Origin: Nageia nagi
Taxonomy: Eukaryota; Pinophyta
DNA length: 64,000 nucleotides
Assembly (NCBI GenBank): GCA_050084985.1
Contig: JBITNC010000001.1
Span: forward strand, 115,382,001-115,446,000
Reading direction: 5' to 3'
The stretch's first letter is position 1. Each line of letters starts with the position of its first letter. Positions 39,625 through 50,387 of the stretch are shown in pieces. Under the pieces are notes generated by a model. It did no database searches. It saw nothing but the letters and a program-made list of their open reading frames with translations, and was not told the origin of the DNA. A program made the translations under genes and the position numbers.

Positions 39625-40542
39625 TGAAGATTTTTAAGAAAAATATATAATAATGTGTAATCAGAATACAGTAAGGCTAATCACTGGCAGAATAAACAAC
39701 GAGAAAAAATTGGAGACCAAAAAATTTTGTATTATAGAGAAGCAAAAAACGATATCAAGGCTCTCTTGGAGCTAAATAACAAAACGTATACCTATTGTTC
39801 TTTTTTTACACCTAGGTTATCTATATTTATACTAAGATGAAATAGTATATGCATGCTACTAGGTCAAAAATAAAATTAAATGTAGCATGGGCTCCATGTA
39901 CACATTTCATTGTCCATTCTGTAGAAGGTAGAGAAAGCCCATGCCCTTTCTATCTATACAACATCTGAAAAACATTAAATGGTTTTAGAAGGTTGATTAA
40001 TTTTCAACCATTCTTGTACAAAAATTAATGTTGGTGTTTAGAAATTAATGTCGATGGTTGAGCATTTAATTATGTGGTTGAAATCTCTTAAAAAAGACAT
40101 TTTCATAGTATTAATCTAGGTTCCATAGCAAGAGGGATGTTGTTGTGTATGAAAAAATGAATTTTAAGAAGACTTGGGGTTCGTGGCCTGAAATGAAGAT
40201 TGCATCCACCCAAAATAGTAGGTGCAACAAGTCCTGGATGTAAAAATAAGCAAAGCTAGAGATAAAGTGCAATAAGTCTCGCAACGAAGGAGACAATAGA
40301 GCTTGGATAATAAGTCTTGGAGAATAAATTTTGAGGGTGAAGAGATGACATAGCCCAAAGAATAATTCCCACGGGAGAAGGAGATGACAAAGGCCATACA
40401 TGAATGGGGAGATGATAGAGATAGGATAGGAATTAAAAATAACTCCTAGAGGTTGGAGATAGTAACACCCAGAGAAGAATGGAGACAAAGCCTAGAAGGA
40501 GATAGCATCTTGAGAAGGAATGGATATTAATATTTTCAATCA
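39625..40542 (-). repeat. 3' LTR of the nested copia element (918 bp)
   Basis: This aligns with 50388-51294 along its length, for example ATAATAATGTGTA, GAGAAAAAATTGGAGAC and TATGCATGCTACTAGGTCAA in both. Ends are TGA...TCA. An open frame of 125 codons inside (40111-40488) has no match and is a chance frame. Confidence 0.9.
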
Positions 40543-40556
40543 CCCCCTTAATCTCC
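40543..40556 (-). other. Polypurine tract of the nested copia element
   Basis: The minus strand reads GGAGATTAAGGGGG immediately before the 3' LTR, as required for plus-strand DNA priming. Confidence 0.85.
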
Positions 40557-40559
40557 ATG

Positions 40560-42934
40560 ACAAAAGGAGATCATTTTCTTTGTTGGTAAAAAAATACAAA
40601 TATAAAGAAAAGAAAGTAAAAGGCATGTGCAGTATATACAAAGTCCAACCAATACCCTGTTCTAGTCAAGGTTTGCCAATAATCACCCCTTGAATGTCTA
40701 AGGTATGGAATCCAAGCTAGTTTCAAAGGTAGAAAAAATGATCCCTTGGAAATGGCTTTGTAAATATGTCTATAATTTAGGCATCAGTAGGACAATGGTG
40801 AAACTAGTTAAAGCCATCTTCATATAGATCTCTCATAAAGTGATGGTATATATCAATGTGCTTTGTCTTACTATGAAACATGAGATTCTTGGTCATGGTA
40901 ATTGTGCTAAGATTATCACATTGCATTGAAATGGAGAGCTCAATATCCATGCCTAAATATTCAAATAGATGGGAAATCCAAATGGCTTATGTACAAGTGG
41001 CAGAGGTAGCAATATACTTAGCTTCTGTTGATGAAAGTGCAATAGTGGATTGCTTCTTGCTACTCCATGAGATCAAAGATTCTCCAAAGAAGGATCCATA
41101 CCCTGATGTACTCTTCCATTGATCAAGACATTTGGCTCAATCAATATTTGTATAGGATTGCAAAATTATCTACTATGAGGATTTATACTAAAGCTCATAT
41201 TAACATGTGACACTCACATAGTGTAGGATCTACTTGGCTACAATCCATTGTGTCTTATGTGGTCAATGCATGAATCAAGCTACTATGCTGATAATAAACA
41301 TGATGTTCATCTTGGTAGTAGTGAGATACATAAGGCTACCTATTAATTACCAGTACATAATGGCATCAACATGTGGAGAGGAGTTATCCTTCAACAACTT
41401 GGCTCCAACAATAGTTGGTGTATCAACATGGCTATAATTTTACATATTAAAGTAGGCCTGGATATCTTCTACATATTTGGACTAAGTGATCAATATGATA
41501 CTGGAGGATTGCTTGACTTGTATGCCAAGAAAAAAATTCATCTCTCCAAGATCACTCATGTCAAATTCATTGATCGTAGCATTCTTAAATTGATCTATCG
41601 TAGCATAACAGGTGCTAGTAAAAATAATATCATCAACATACAAGCATAGAATAAAGAAGTTACTAACTTCAAATTTTGTGTACAATGTGCTTTCCACTAA
41701 GCATATTTGATAAATATTTTTTCGAAGGTAACCATCAATCTAGGCATACCATTCTTGGGGTGCTTATTTAATACCATAGAGAGCCTTTTTGAGCTTATAC
41801 ACCTTATCTTCTTGATCATGAATAATAAATCATTTAGGCTGCTTAACCTAAATAACCACCTTCAAATATCCATTAAGAAAATTATATTTTACATCTATCT
41901 GAGAGACTATTGATCCAAAATAAGAGGCAAGTGTAAGCAAAGACCTCATAGTTTCTAGCTGGGCCATCAGGGAAAAAGTCTCATCATAATCTAGCCCTTC
42001 CTTTTGAGCATATACTTTTGCAACTAGATGGGATTTATGCTTTTTAATACTTCCATTAGGATTATGCTTCAATTTATAACTCCACTTGACACCAATTACC
42101 TTCTTATCTTTGGGAGCAGGTACAAGCTTCCAGGTGTCATTCTTCTAGATTTGCTCATTCTCATCCTCCATGGATTTCTTCCAATTCTCATTGGCAACAA
42201 CTTTAGTATATGAGGAAGCCTCAACAAATGAAGATATTAATGCATAAGAGATATTTACCTCTTGATTTTTAGCTCTGGTTTATGATTGGGTCATTCTTTT
42301 ATTGAGCTCTTTATCCATCATCAATGATGGAAGATGATAGTGGTCACTTGTGCACTTATTTTTGGTTGATGGAGTATGGGTTGCAGGAGATTGGTTTGGC
42401 TATACCTATAATGGTGAGCTAGTGGCTAGTGAAGATGATGATAAAGGTTGAGGAGGAGGTGTAGTAGTGTGAGAAGGTTCACAATCTTCATAAAGTTGGA
42501 ATTTAACAATGGTGTCTTTAGCACCATTTTCTTTATTAGTTAGGCTCCCTTCTTCAAAAATTACATCTTTACCAATGTTAACCTTACCACTTAGTGTATC
42601 ATAACACCTATAGGCATCAGACACTTCAAAGTATTCTGCTAAAATACATTTGACAGATTTTTCATCAAGCTTCTTCTTATTTTCTTTTAACACATGCACA
42701 AAATATGTTGAGCCAAACATCTGAAGATGAAAAATATTTGGCTATACACCAAACCAAGCTTCATAAAGGGTGGTATCATTTAAAACTTTAGTGGGATACT
42801 TATTTAGAATATAAACAACACTATGTCTTGCTTCACCCCAAAAACTAGTTGGAAGGTCCTTTTCTTTCATCATACATCTAGCCATCTCTAAAACTATTTA
42901 GTTTTTCCTTTTAGCCACTCCATTCTCCTATGGA
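40560..42934 (-). pseudogene. Copia pol, downstream half: integrase end, RT, RNase H
   Basis: Read leftwards from the nest border: ENGVAKRKN (integrase block holding the third catalytic Glu), YILNKYPTKVLNDTTLYEAW, MFGSTYFVHV, then RT with SHLVAKVYAQKEGLDYDETF, ASYFGSIVSQIDVKYNFLNG, LYVDDIIFT (intact YVDD) and DLGEMNFFLGIQVKQ. RNase H follows with LMFHSKTKHIDIYHHFMRDL and IDIFTK next to the polypurine tract. Two TAG stops flank ENGVAKRKN at positions where the family has Gln, and others follow. The sequence continues across the chromovirus at 48567. Confidence 0.88.
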
Positions 42935-42939
42935 ATATA
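42935..42939. repeat. Left target-site duplication of the chromovirus
   Basis: ATATA outside the left LTR matches 48562-48566 outside the right LTR. Confidence 0.9.
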
Positions 42940-43423
42940 TGATGCACGCGTTGCCGGGACCGTAACTTTTGATCCGGATGTCGTTTTGCTCTGAATTTTG
43001 GACTATGGCCTCGTGAAGATTTTCTAAATATGGAAGTTTGCTAGAACTGCCATACCCAAAAAATGATATTTTTAAGACCTGATTCATCCATCTAAGGTCC
43101 TACAAATAGGCTTTTTTAAGAGCACTTCCGATTTTTAGACTTTTTTGCATGTTGCAGCTTTAATAACTCTTGTTTTTCTTTTATTTAAGTTCTGGTATTT
43201 TAGATAATGCTTAATTAGTGTAAGAGGGATGCGCATGCAAATTTTGGGTGCAATCTGACTCATTTTGGTTTTTTAGCTTTTTTGTTGCTATTTAAAAGGA
43301 TTGTATTCTCTTGGAGAAGGTGGTGGATTCAGGAATAAGAAGAGTATTTGGTCCGGATTTCTTTTGTATATTTTGTGATTGGATTTCAATTTCTATTTTC
43401 CTTTTATAGCTGAATTCACATCA
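42940..43423 (+). repeat. 5' LTR of the chromovirus (484 bp)
   Basis: Begins TGATGCACGCG and ends GAATTCACATCA. It holds a CTATTTAAAAGG TATA-like box near 43290 that could drive transcription. Compared with the 3' LTR it keeps more C and G at the variable sites. Confidence 0.95.
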
Positions 43424-43425
43424 TT

Positions 43426-43438
43426 TGGTATCAGATCC
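43426..43438 (+). other. Primer-binding site, initiator-Met tRNA type
   Basis: TGGTATCAGATCC lies two bases inside the 5' LTR and matches the common plant initiator-Met primer-binding sequence TGGTATCAGAGCC except for one base. Confidence 0.9.
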
Positions 43439-43447
43439 AAGGAGAAG

Positions 43448-44566
43448 ATGCCACCTAGGAGACAAGGTAGAGGTGTCGGTAGGGGCGTCGGTAGAGGCAT
43501 CAGTAGAGGAGTCGGTAGGGGTATCGATAGAGGTGTAGTTGATGCATATGCCCATATGAATTGGTAGATAGAGGACCTACATGCCGAAGTTGCCCAATTG
43601 ATTGGTGCAATTAATCGCATGGTGGGGAGGATACCCCATGTGTACCTGCATCCAGGATCTGATAGTGAGAGCCTGTTTGGGGAAGAGGACTCTAGCGTTG
43701 AGGAGGAAGGAGAACCGATACGTCCAGAAGAAGCTAAGAAAGGCTTTGAAAATTGATTAATCCAAGCCTTGGAAGGGCTAAAGGGAAATCAAGATGGGAT
43801 CAAGATTGAAGTTCCTGAGTATGCTGGTGGGTTGAAACCAGAGGAGTTGATTGATTGGGTTAATAGCCTAGAGAAGTATTTTGAATGGGGAAACCTTGCA
43901 GAGGATAAGAAGGTGAAGCTTGCATGCATGAAGTTGAAGGGACATGCATTGATCTGGTGGGATCATTTACAAAAATCTTGACAGCAGAAGGGAAAAGAGA
44001 AGATCAGAGCTTGGGCCAAGATGAAGAAAAAATTAGAAGGAAAGTTTATTCCTATAGACTATTCCCAGACCTTATTTTGAAGGTTCCAGAACCTTCGATA
44101 GAGAGACCAAAGAATCGAAGATTACACCAATGAGTTCTATAAATTATCCATTTGGGTAGAGCATAAGGAGACGGACCAACAGAGACCTGCAAGGTATGTG
44201 AATGGTCTAAGCTATTCTATTTAGGATGAGATAAGTATGCATCGTACTCTTACTATAGAGGATGCATATCAAATGGCTTTGAAGGCTGAGGATAAGCTTA
44301 CGAGATGTAACAGAGGGGGAAAGAAAGGGTCAACACCCTCTTCAAATAGAGGGCGAGGTGGATCTAACTTTGTAAGGGGTGAATCTTTGATGACTAGGAA
44401 AAAGGAGGATCAGGCAGGACAGAGCCAAGACACCCTCCAAAGAGGAAGAGGATATCCAAGAGGAAGAGGTAACGATGGAAGGATAAGAAGTGGATCGGGG
44501 AAACCATTCATCTATTACAGATGTGGAGAAGAAGGGCATAAAGCATCTGAATGTCCTCATTGATGC
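43448..44566 (+). pseudogene. Chromovirus gag
   Basis: The ATG at 43448 starts MPPRRQGRG, followed by a basic RG-rich tract made from a 12-base repeat (GRGVGR-type units). A gag core follows (YAGGLKPEELIDWVNSLEKY, MKLKGHALIWWDHL), then a nucleocapsid knuckle YYRCGEEGHKASECP in which the first of the CCHC cysteines is Tyr. All blocks lie in one frame but are cut by stops at 43565, 43754, 43979, 44078, 44099, 44222 and 44561. Pol continues in another frame, so a shift of one or two bases occurred near 44560. Gag would build the particle. Confidence 0.88.
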
Positions 44567-47500
44567 AGAGGAGAGGGGTCCAGCTAGGGTCGCATTAGTT
44601 GAAGAAGAAGAAGAGGAAGAGGCTGAGACTGAAGTTACTGTAGACACGGGTGAAACCCTCATGATAAGAAGGACCCTTGCTGTTCTTGAGAAAGTAAGCA
44701 TGCAAGAAGGGGATAAGGAGGACTCTTAGTTGTGTAATAACATTTTCCACACAAGATGCACTTCAGGAGGAAAGGTGTGTAACATGGTCATTGATGGAGG
44801 GAGTTGTGAAAATTTGGTCTCTGATGTTATGGTGGATAAGTTACAGTTAAAATGTGAGGCCCATCCAACCCCTTATCGTGTTTCCTGGATTAAGAAAAAA
44901 AATACAGTGATTGTTGATAAGAGGTGTTTAGTAAGCTTTTCCATTGGGAAGGCATACAAGGATATTGTATGGTGTGATGTGATTCCGATGGATGCATGTC
45001 ATATTCTGTTAGGAAGGCCATGGCAGTATGATAGAGATTCAGAACATAATGGGAAAAAAAATACTCATACATTTTGGAAGGATGGTGTAAAGATAGTTTT
45101 GGTACCCATGAAGGAGGAGGGGCCAAGTGAGAGCTTATTGGCAATAAAGGAGTTTCTTACAGAAATTAAGGGTGCTAGCTTCTGTTATGCCTTAATAGCA
45201 AAAAAGGTAGAAGAAGGGGAAGTAGTTATACCCACAGTAGTAGCTAAATTGCTACGAGAGTATGAGGACATCACACTAGAGGAGTTGCCAGATGGGTTAC
45301 CACCACAGAGGGATATCCAACATCACATGGACTTGATCCCAGGATCAGTTCTTCCAAATTAGGCAACCTATTGATTGAATCCCACGTAGAGTGCAGAGTT
45401 GAGTAGGCAAGTGACAGAGCTGATACAGAAGGGATTAATTCAGGAGAGTATGAGCCCATGTGCAACTCCAACCTTATTAACCCCAAAGAAAGATGGGTCA
45501 TGGTGGATGTGTGTAGACAGTAGAGCCATCAATAAGATCATAATAAAGTATCGATACCCAATCCCAAGGGTTGATGACATGATGGATGGATTAGCTGGTG
45601 CTCAATACTTCAGTAAAATTGATTTGCGAAGTGGCTACTACCAGATCAGAATTCGAGAAGGTGATGAATGGAAGACAGCTTTTAAGACAAATGATGGATT
45701 GTACGAGTGGATGGTGATGCCCTTTGGGTCATCTAATGCACCTAGTACATTCATGCGATTGATGAATAGAGTTCTACGAGAATATAATGGTAAGTTTGTA
45801 GTTGTGTATTTTGATGATATTTTGATTTATAGCAAAGGGGAGGAAGAGCATTTGTTCCACTTAAGATTGGTCTTAAATGTGCTCAGGAAGGAGAAGTTGT
45901 ATGTGAACCTGAAGAAATGCAGATTTCTTCAGAATAGTCTAGTATTTTTGGGGTTTGTAATCTTAAGAGATGGCATGTGAATGGATGATGAGAAAGTGAG
46001 GGTGCTTTTGGAATGGCCTACTCCACGAACTATGACAGAGGTGAGGAGCTTCCATGGGCTAGCTTCTTTTTATAGAAAGTTTATTAGGAACTTCAGTAGT
46101 ATAGCTACCCCAATAACTGAGTGCACAAAAGGAAAGGATTTTGTATGGACCAAGGCAGTAGGAGAGAGTTTTGAGATCCTGAAGAAGAAGGTGTTAGAAG
46201 CCCATGTTCTAGTGTTACCAGATTTCAACAAGGTATTTGAGGTTGATTGTGATGCATCTTTTGTTGGAATTGTGATGCTGAAGTTGAATGATGCCCGAAA
46301 AAACTATTCTACATATGATGTGGAGTTTTATGCGATTGTGCAAGCACTGCAGCATTGGAGGCACTACTTAATTTCAAAGGAGTTTGTGTTGTTTACTGAT
46401 CATGAAGCATTGAGGTATGTTAACTCTCAAAAAATGTTGAATGGTAGACATGCAAAGTGGGTTTCTTTTCTACAACAATATACATTTGTTTTGAAGCACA
46501 AGTCTGGTAAGCAAAATAAGGTTGCTGATGCATTGAGTAGGAGAGTCTTGTTACTGACCACTATGGAAAATCAGGTGGTGGGGTTTGAGTAAATCAAAGA
46601 GATGTATGATTCTGATGCAGATTTTGAGAATATTGTGCAGCAATGTAAGAACCTAGTAGAGGGTGAGTCTCATGTAAATTTTGATGAATATTTTCTTCAG
46701 AATGGTTACCTATTTAAAGGTAATCGATTGTGCATTCCCAATGGCTCTATGCGGGAGAACATCTTCAGGAAATTGCATAGTGGAGGTCTGGCTGGTCATT
46801 TTGGAGTAGCCAAAACTATGACTCTTATAGCAGAGAAGTATTATTGGCCAAAGATGAAGAGAGATGTGGTTTGATTTGTCTCTAGATGCAGGGTGTGCCA
46901 GACAGCTAAGGGCTATGCACAGAATACAGGGCTATACATGCCACTCTCGATTCCTACAGGCCCTTGGATCGATTTGAGCATGGATTTTGTGCTAGGGCTA
47001 CCCAAGACCCAACGAGGTAAGGATTCCATTTTTATTGTGGTGGATAGGTTTTCCAAAATGGCACATTTCCTTCCTTGTCAGAAAACTAATGATGCCACGA
47101 AGATTGCAGTCTTATTTTTTGATGAGGTTGTGTGGTTGCATGGTGTTCCTAAGACTATTACTTTTGATCGAGATTCTAAGTTCTTGGGCCATTTTTGGAG
47201 GACATTATGGAGGAAGTTGAATACCAAGCTACAGTTCAATAGTGCCTATCATCCATAGACCGATGGCCAAACTGAGGTGGTAAATAGAAGCTTGGGAAAT
47301 CTTTTACGATGCATAGTTGGGGATAAGCCAAAGCAGTGGGATCTAGCCTTATCGCAAGCTGAATTTGCATATAATAGCTCCATGAATCGGTCAACAGGTA
47401 AATCCCCTTTTCAAATAGTTTACGGTCAAAATCCTAGAGGTGTTTTGGATCTAGTTGAGCTACCAATGGGAGAATAAGTTAGTGATGAGGTAGAAGCCTT

Positions 47501-48080
47501 TGCTGAGCATATACATGAAGTGCAAGAATCAGTGAAAGCCAAATTACAAAATAGTAATGCTCAGTATAAAACAACTGTTGATGCACATAGGAGGGTGAAA
47601 GTGTTTACAGAAGGTGATTTGGTCATGGTACATCTTCAAAAGAAAAGATTTCCTAAAGGGACATATAACAAACTGAAGCTTAAGAAGATTGGACCCTGCA
47701 AGATTCTGAAGAAAATTAATGATAATGCTTATAGAGTTGAATTGCCTGATGATTTTGATATCTCCCCAGTTTTTAATGTTTTTGATTTATTTTAGTATTT
47801 TGGTAATCTGGAGGATGATGGCTTACAAGATACAGTGGATTGGGTTCAACAGATTCCCAAGAAGAAAAAAGATTATGTAGCCCGTATACTTGATAAGAGG
47901 GTTACCACTACACAGCATGGGAACTACAACAGATATTTGGTTCAATGGGAGGGACTACCACAATCATCTAATACTTGGGTTTCAGAGTCAGAGTTATAGA
48001 AGATTGATAACCAAAAGCTTCAGGAATTTCATTCAGTTGAACTCGCAGGAGCTGAGTTCTTTTTCACCAGAGGAGAATGA
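44567..48080 (+). pseudogene. Chromovirus pol: protease, RT, RNase H, integrase, chromodomain
   Basis: One reading frame throughout. Protease: MVIDGGSCENLVS and ILLGRPWQ (about 44780-45030). [42 protein letters not shown] with catalytic FDD intact, and LVFLGFVI. RNase H: EVDCDASFVG, LFTDHEALRY, ADALSRR. Integrase: HHCC zinc site (HSGGLAGHFG...CRVCQ), then [18 protein letters not shown] and [10 protein letters not shown], so all three catalytic acids are present. Then [13 protein letters not shown] and a GPxKI segment. Chromodomain: YVARILDKRV, RYLVQWEGLP, TWVSESEL (47874-47996). Premature stops: 44727, 45360, 45372, 45387, 45978, 46590, 46872, 47256, 47475, 47793, 47997. The natural stop (48078-48080) overlaps the 3' LTR. 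Confidence 0.93.
48069..48077 (+). other. Polypurine tract of the chromovirus
   Basis: AGAGGAGAA sits directly before the 3' LTR and is also the last codons of pol. Confidence 0.8.
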
Positions 48081-48561
48081 TGCACACGTTACCGTGGCCA
48101 TAACTTTTGATCCGGATGTTGTTTTGCTCTGAATTTTGGACTATGGCCTTGTGAAGATTTTCTAAATATGGAATTTCACTAGAACTTCCATACCCAAAAA
48201 ATGATATTTTTAAGACCTGATTCATCCATCTAAGGTCCTACAAATAGGCTTTTTTAAGAGCACTTCCGATTTTTAGGCTTTTTTGCATGTTATGACTTTA
48301 ATAACTCTTGTTTTTCTTTTATTTAAGTGCTGGTATTTTAGATAATGCTTAATTAGTGTAAGAGGGATACGCATGCAAATTTTGGGTGCAATCTGACTCA
48401 TTTTGGTTTTTTAGCTTTTTTGTTGCTATTTAAAAGGATTGTATTCTCTTGGAGAAGGTGGTGGATTCAGGAATAAGAAGAGTATTTGGTCCAGATTTCT
48501 TCTGTATATTCTGTGATTGGATTTCAATTTCTATTTTCCTTTTACAACTGAATTCACATCA
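48078..48561 (+). repeat. 3' LTR of the chromovirus (484 bp)
   Basis: Same ends and length as the 5' LTR. About 23 substitutions separate them, about 19 of them transitions by eye, with no indel. Confidence 0.95.
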
Positions 48562-48566
48562 ATATA
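48562..48566. repeat. Right target-site duplication of the chromovirus
   Basis: ATATA, identical to 42935-42939; the interrupted copia integrase resumes right after. Confidence 0.9.
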
Positions 48567-49640
48567 GGTAGTTGTATATTTCCTAGCAATGCCATGCTGA
48601 TGGTAGAAGTTCTTGAATTCATTAGAAATGAATTCTCCTCCTCTATCAATTTTGAACTTTTTAATAAAATAGCAAGATTATTTTTCAATGAGAGATTTAA
48701 ATTTAACAAAACTCTCAAAAGAGCCAAACTTGTTTTGTAGTAAGTAAAGCCAACTCATCCTAGAAGAGTCATTTGTAAAGATAAGCATATATTTTGACTT
48801 ACTTTCTTGGATGGGAGTTTTCATTGGTCTACATAGGTATGCTTGCACTAACTAAAGAGGATACTTGGCCCTATATTAGTGCTTTAAAAATTTCACTCTA
48901 TGTTGCTTTCTTGCAATGCAACTTTCATAGACCTCATTGGGTGCATAGGAGAAGGTAGTAAGGCCTCTCACTAATTTGTGTAGACCATTTAATGAGTAAA
49001 AATTGAAATGAACAAATTTCCTATGCCATAACTAGGTAGAATCAATGGATGCTTTTAAATAACTTGCTGTAGGTATCATCTTGAGCATATACATCCTATT
49101 TTCAATCATATGGATGGTGGCTAGAAGTTGGTTAGTAGCTTCATCTACTATGGTGCACCTTTTCCTTTTAAAGGTGGTTATATATCCTTTTATACTAAGC
49201 TAATCAATACTTAATAGATTATGCTTAAGGTAGGAATAAAGAGAGTGTTCTACATATCTAATATCTTACCAACTTTAGTATTAAAGGTAATAGTCCCTCT
49301 ACCATGGATGTTGGCAATTTTATTATCACCAAACCTGAACTAGCCTATGATATTAGTGTCAATCATGACAAATAGGGCTTTATTTTTAGTTATGTGGTTA
49401 AAAATCTACTATCCAGGTACCATACATCTTCTTCTTTAGCCTAAAAAACTACTACAAGTGAGGAACATGTTGCTCTTGACCTGATCTTCAACATACTAAG
49501 CTTTGAGCTTGGGATTCTCCTTTTGTGGGACCATATTTTTTTCAAAAGTCACAACCTCTTCCATAGCCTCTTCTACCTCTACCTTGGCCTCTTCTACTCC
49601 TTCTTCCACATGATGATCCACATCTTCAATGATAGGATGA
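48567..49640 (-). pseudogene. Copia pol, upstream half: protease, zinc region, first part of integrase core
   Basis: Read leftwards: EEDVWYLDS (protease active-site Asp near 49400-49430; the DSG motif is now DSR), LWHRKFVHFNFYSLNGLHKL (GAG pre-integrase region near 49000) with a CIARKQHRVKF block, then the integrase core with IFTNDSSRMSWLYLL (first catalytic Asp changed to Asn in FTDDSSR), KIDRGGEFISNEFKNF (second catalytic Asp present) and QHGIARKYTTT. The chromovirus insertion point follows within a few codons, so the last catalytic residue is on the other side at about 42915. Confidence 0.85.
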
Positions 49641-49659
49641 AGAAGAAAAACTAAGAGTT

Positions 49660-50351
49660 GATGAAGAGGTCTCTTGGCCCTTCATTTTCAACTTTTCTTA
49701 GAAAGCTTGGTCCAAAGACTCAACTTTGTCACTAATTTTTAATTCACAGGTAGTTAGACTACCTTACAACTCTATAACCATGAGTTGGGAAAGGTCCTCT
49801 ACTTCTTCAATGGCAGTGGTAATGGGATCAATCCTTCTAGGAAAGTTTCAGAGCACCTTTTCCATAATTCTAGTATCTCCCATGTCTTCACCATGTGATT
49901 GGAGGGCATTTACAAGATCTTGGATCTTATAAAAGAAGACACTTATATTCTCTTCCTCTCTCATAGGGAGAGATTCAAACTCCTTCCTTAACAATTGGAG
50001 CTTTGCCACATGAACTATGGTTGATCCTTTGTATGTGTTATTGAAGATCTCCCATGCCTCCTTAGAAGTGTTACACTCTACAATTTTGGGAAAGATGGAC
50101 ACATCTATCCTAGACTAGATGGGAAATAATGCCTTGACATCCTTCTTACAGTTCTTTGACACTTCTTTCTTCTCATTTGCAATCATGGCTGCAAGGGTGA
50201 CTTCATTTGAGTTGGTAAAACCTTGAGAGTCAAATATCCCTAGGTCTTGAGAAATAAGAAATATCCTCATCTGAATGCTCTAGTACTCATAATGGTCTCC
50301 ATTGAAAATGGGAATCTACAACTGTAGTGAATTTCCTATCTTTGAATCCAT
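49660..50351 (-). pseudogene. Copia gag
   Basis: The ATG at 50349-50351, 20 bases inside the primer-binding site, starts MDSKIGNSLQL, followed by IPIFNGDHYEY (copia gag N-terminal block, usually FxGxNYxxW). The piece 49848-50102 contains SKEAWEIFNNTYKGSTIV and LQLLRKEFESLPMREEENIS, the core of the copia gag polypeptide domain, then MEKVL. A Lys/Glu-rich tail follows. Stops at several points inactivate it. Gag would assemble the particle. Confidence 0.85.
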
Positions 50352-50370
50352 TTAACCCAATAAATCTTTT

Positions 50371-50382
50371 GCTTTGATACCA
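50371..50382 (-). other. Primer-binding site of the nested copia element
   Basis: The minus strand reads TGGTATCAAAGC just inside the 5' LTR, close to the initiator-Met tRNA type (TGGTATCAGAGC). Confidence 0.85.
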
Positions 50383-50387
50383 ATTTA

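Larger units (their letters stand above)
42940..48561 (+). mobile_element. Full-length Ty3/gypsy chromovirus (5622 bp), nested
   Basis: Two LTRs of identical length (484 bp), perfect ATATA target duplication, an initiator-Met-type primer-binding site, gag, protease, RT, RNase H, integrase and a C-terminal chromodomain, in that order. The chromodomain defines the chromovirus clade; it is known to guide integration toward particular chromatin. The LTRs differ at about 23 of 484 positions by eye (mostly transitions), so this is the youngest datable insertion in the window. Coding frames have 18 premature stops and one apparent frameshift, so this copy cannot move by itself. Confidence 0.95.

Noticed and set aside
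40111-40488. 125-codon minus-strand open frame with hydrophobic residues
   Set aside because: It lies wholly within the copia LTR, is not kept in the other LTR, and matches no family.
43393-43620. 75-codon minus-strand open frame over chromovirus gag
   Set aside because: It is the antisense of the RG-repeat; its Pro/Leu/Thr-rich repeats are a shadow of the repeat on the coding strand.
44342-44701. 119-codon minus-strand open frame, serine-rich
   Set aside because: Antisense of the gag/pol Glu-rich linker; the Ser runs are complements of GAA/GAG repeats.
47871-48000. Chromodomain as a host chromatin protein gene
   Set aside because: It is in frame and contiguous with the chromovirus integrase and ends at its 3' LTR, so it belongs to the retrotransposon.
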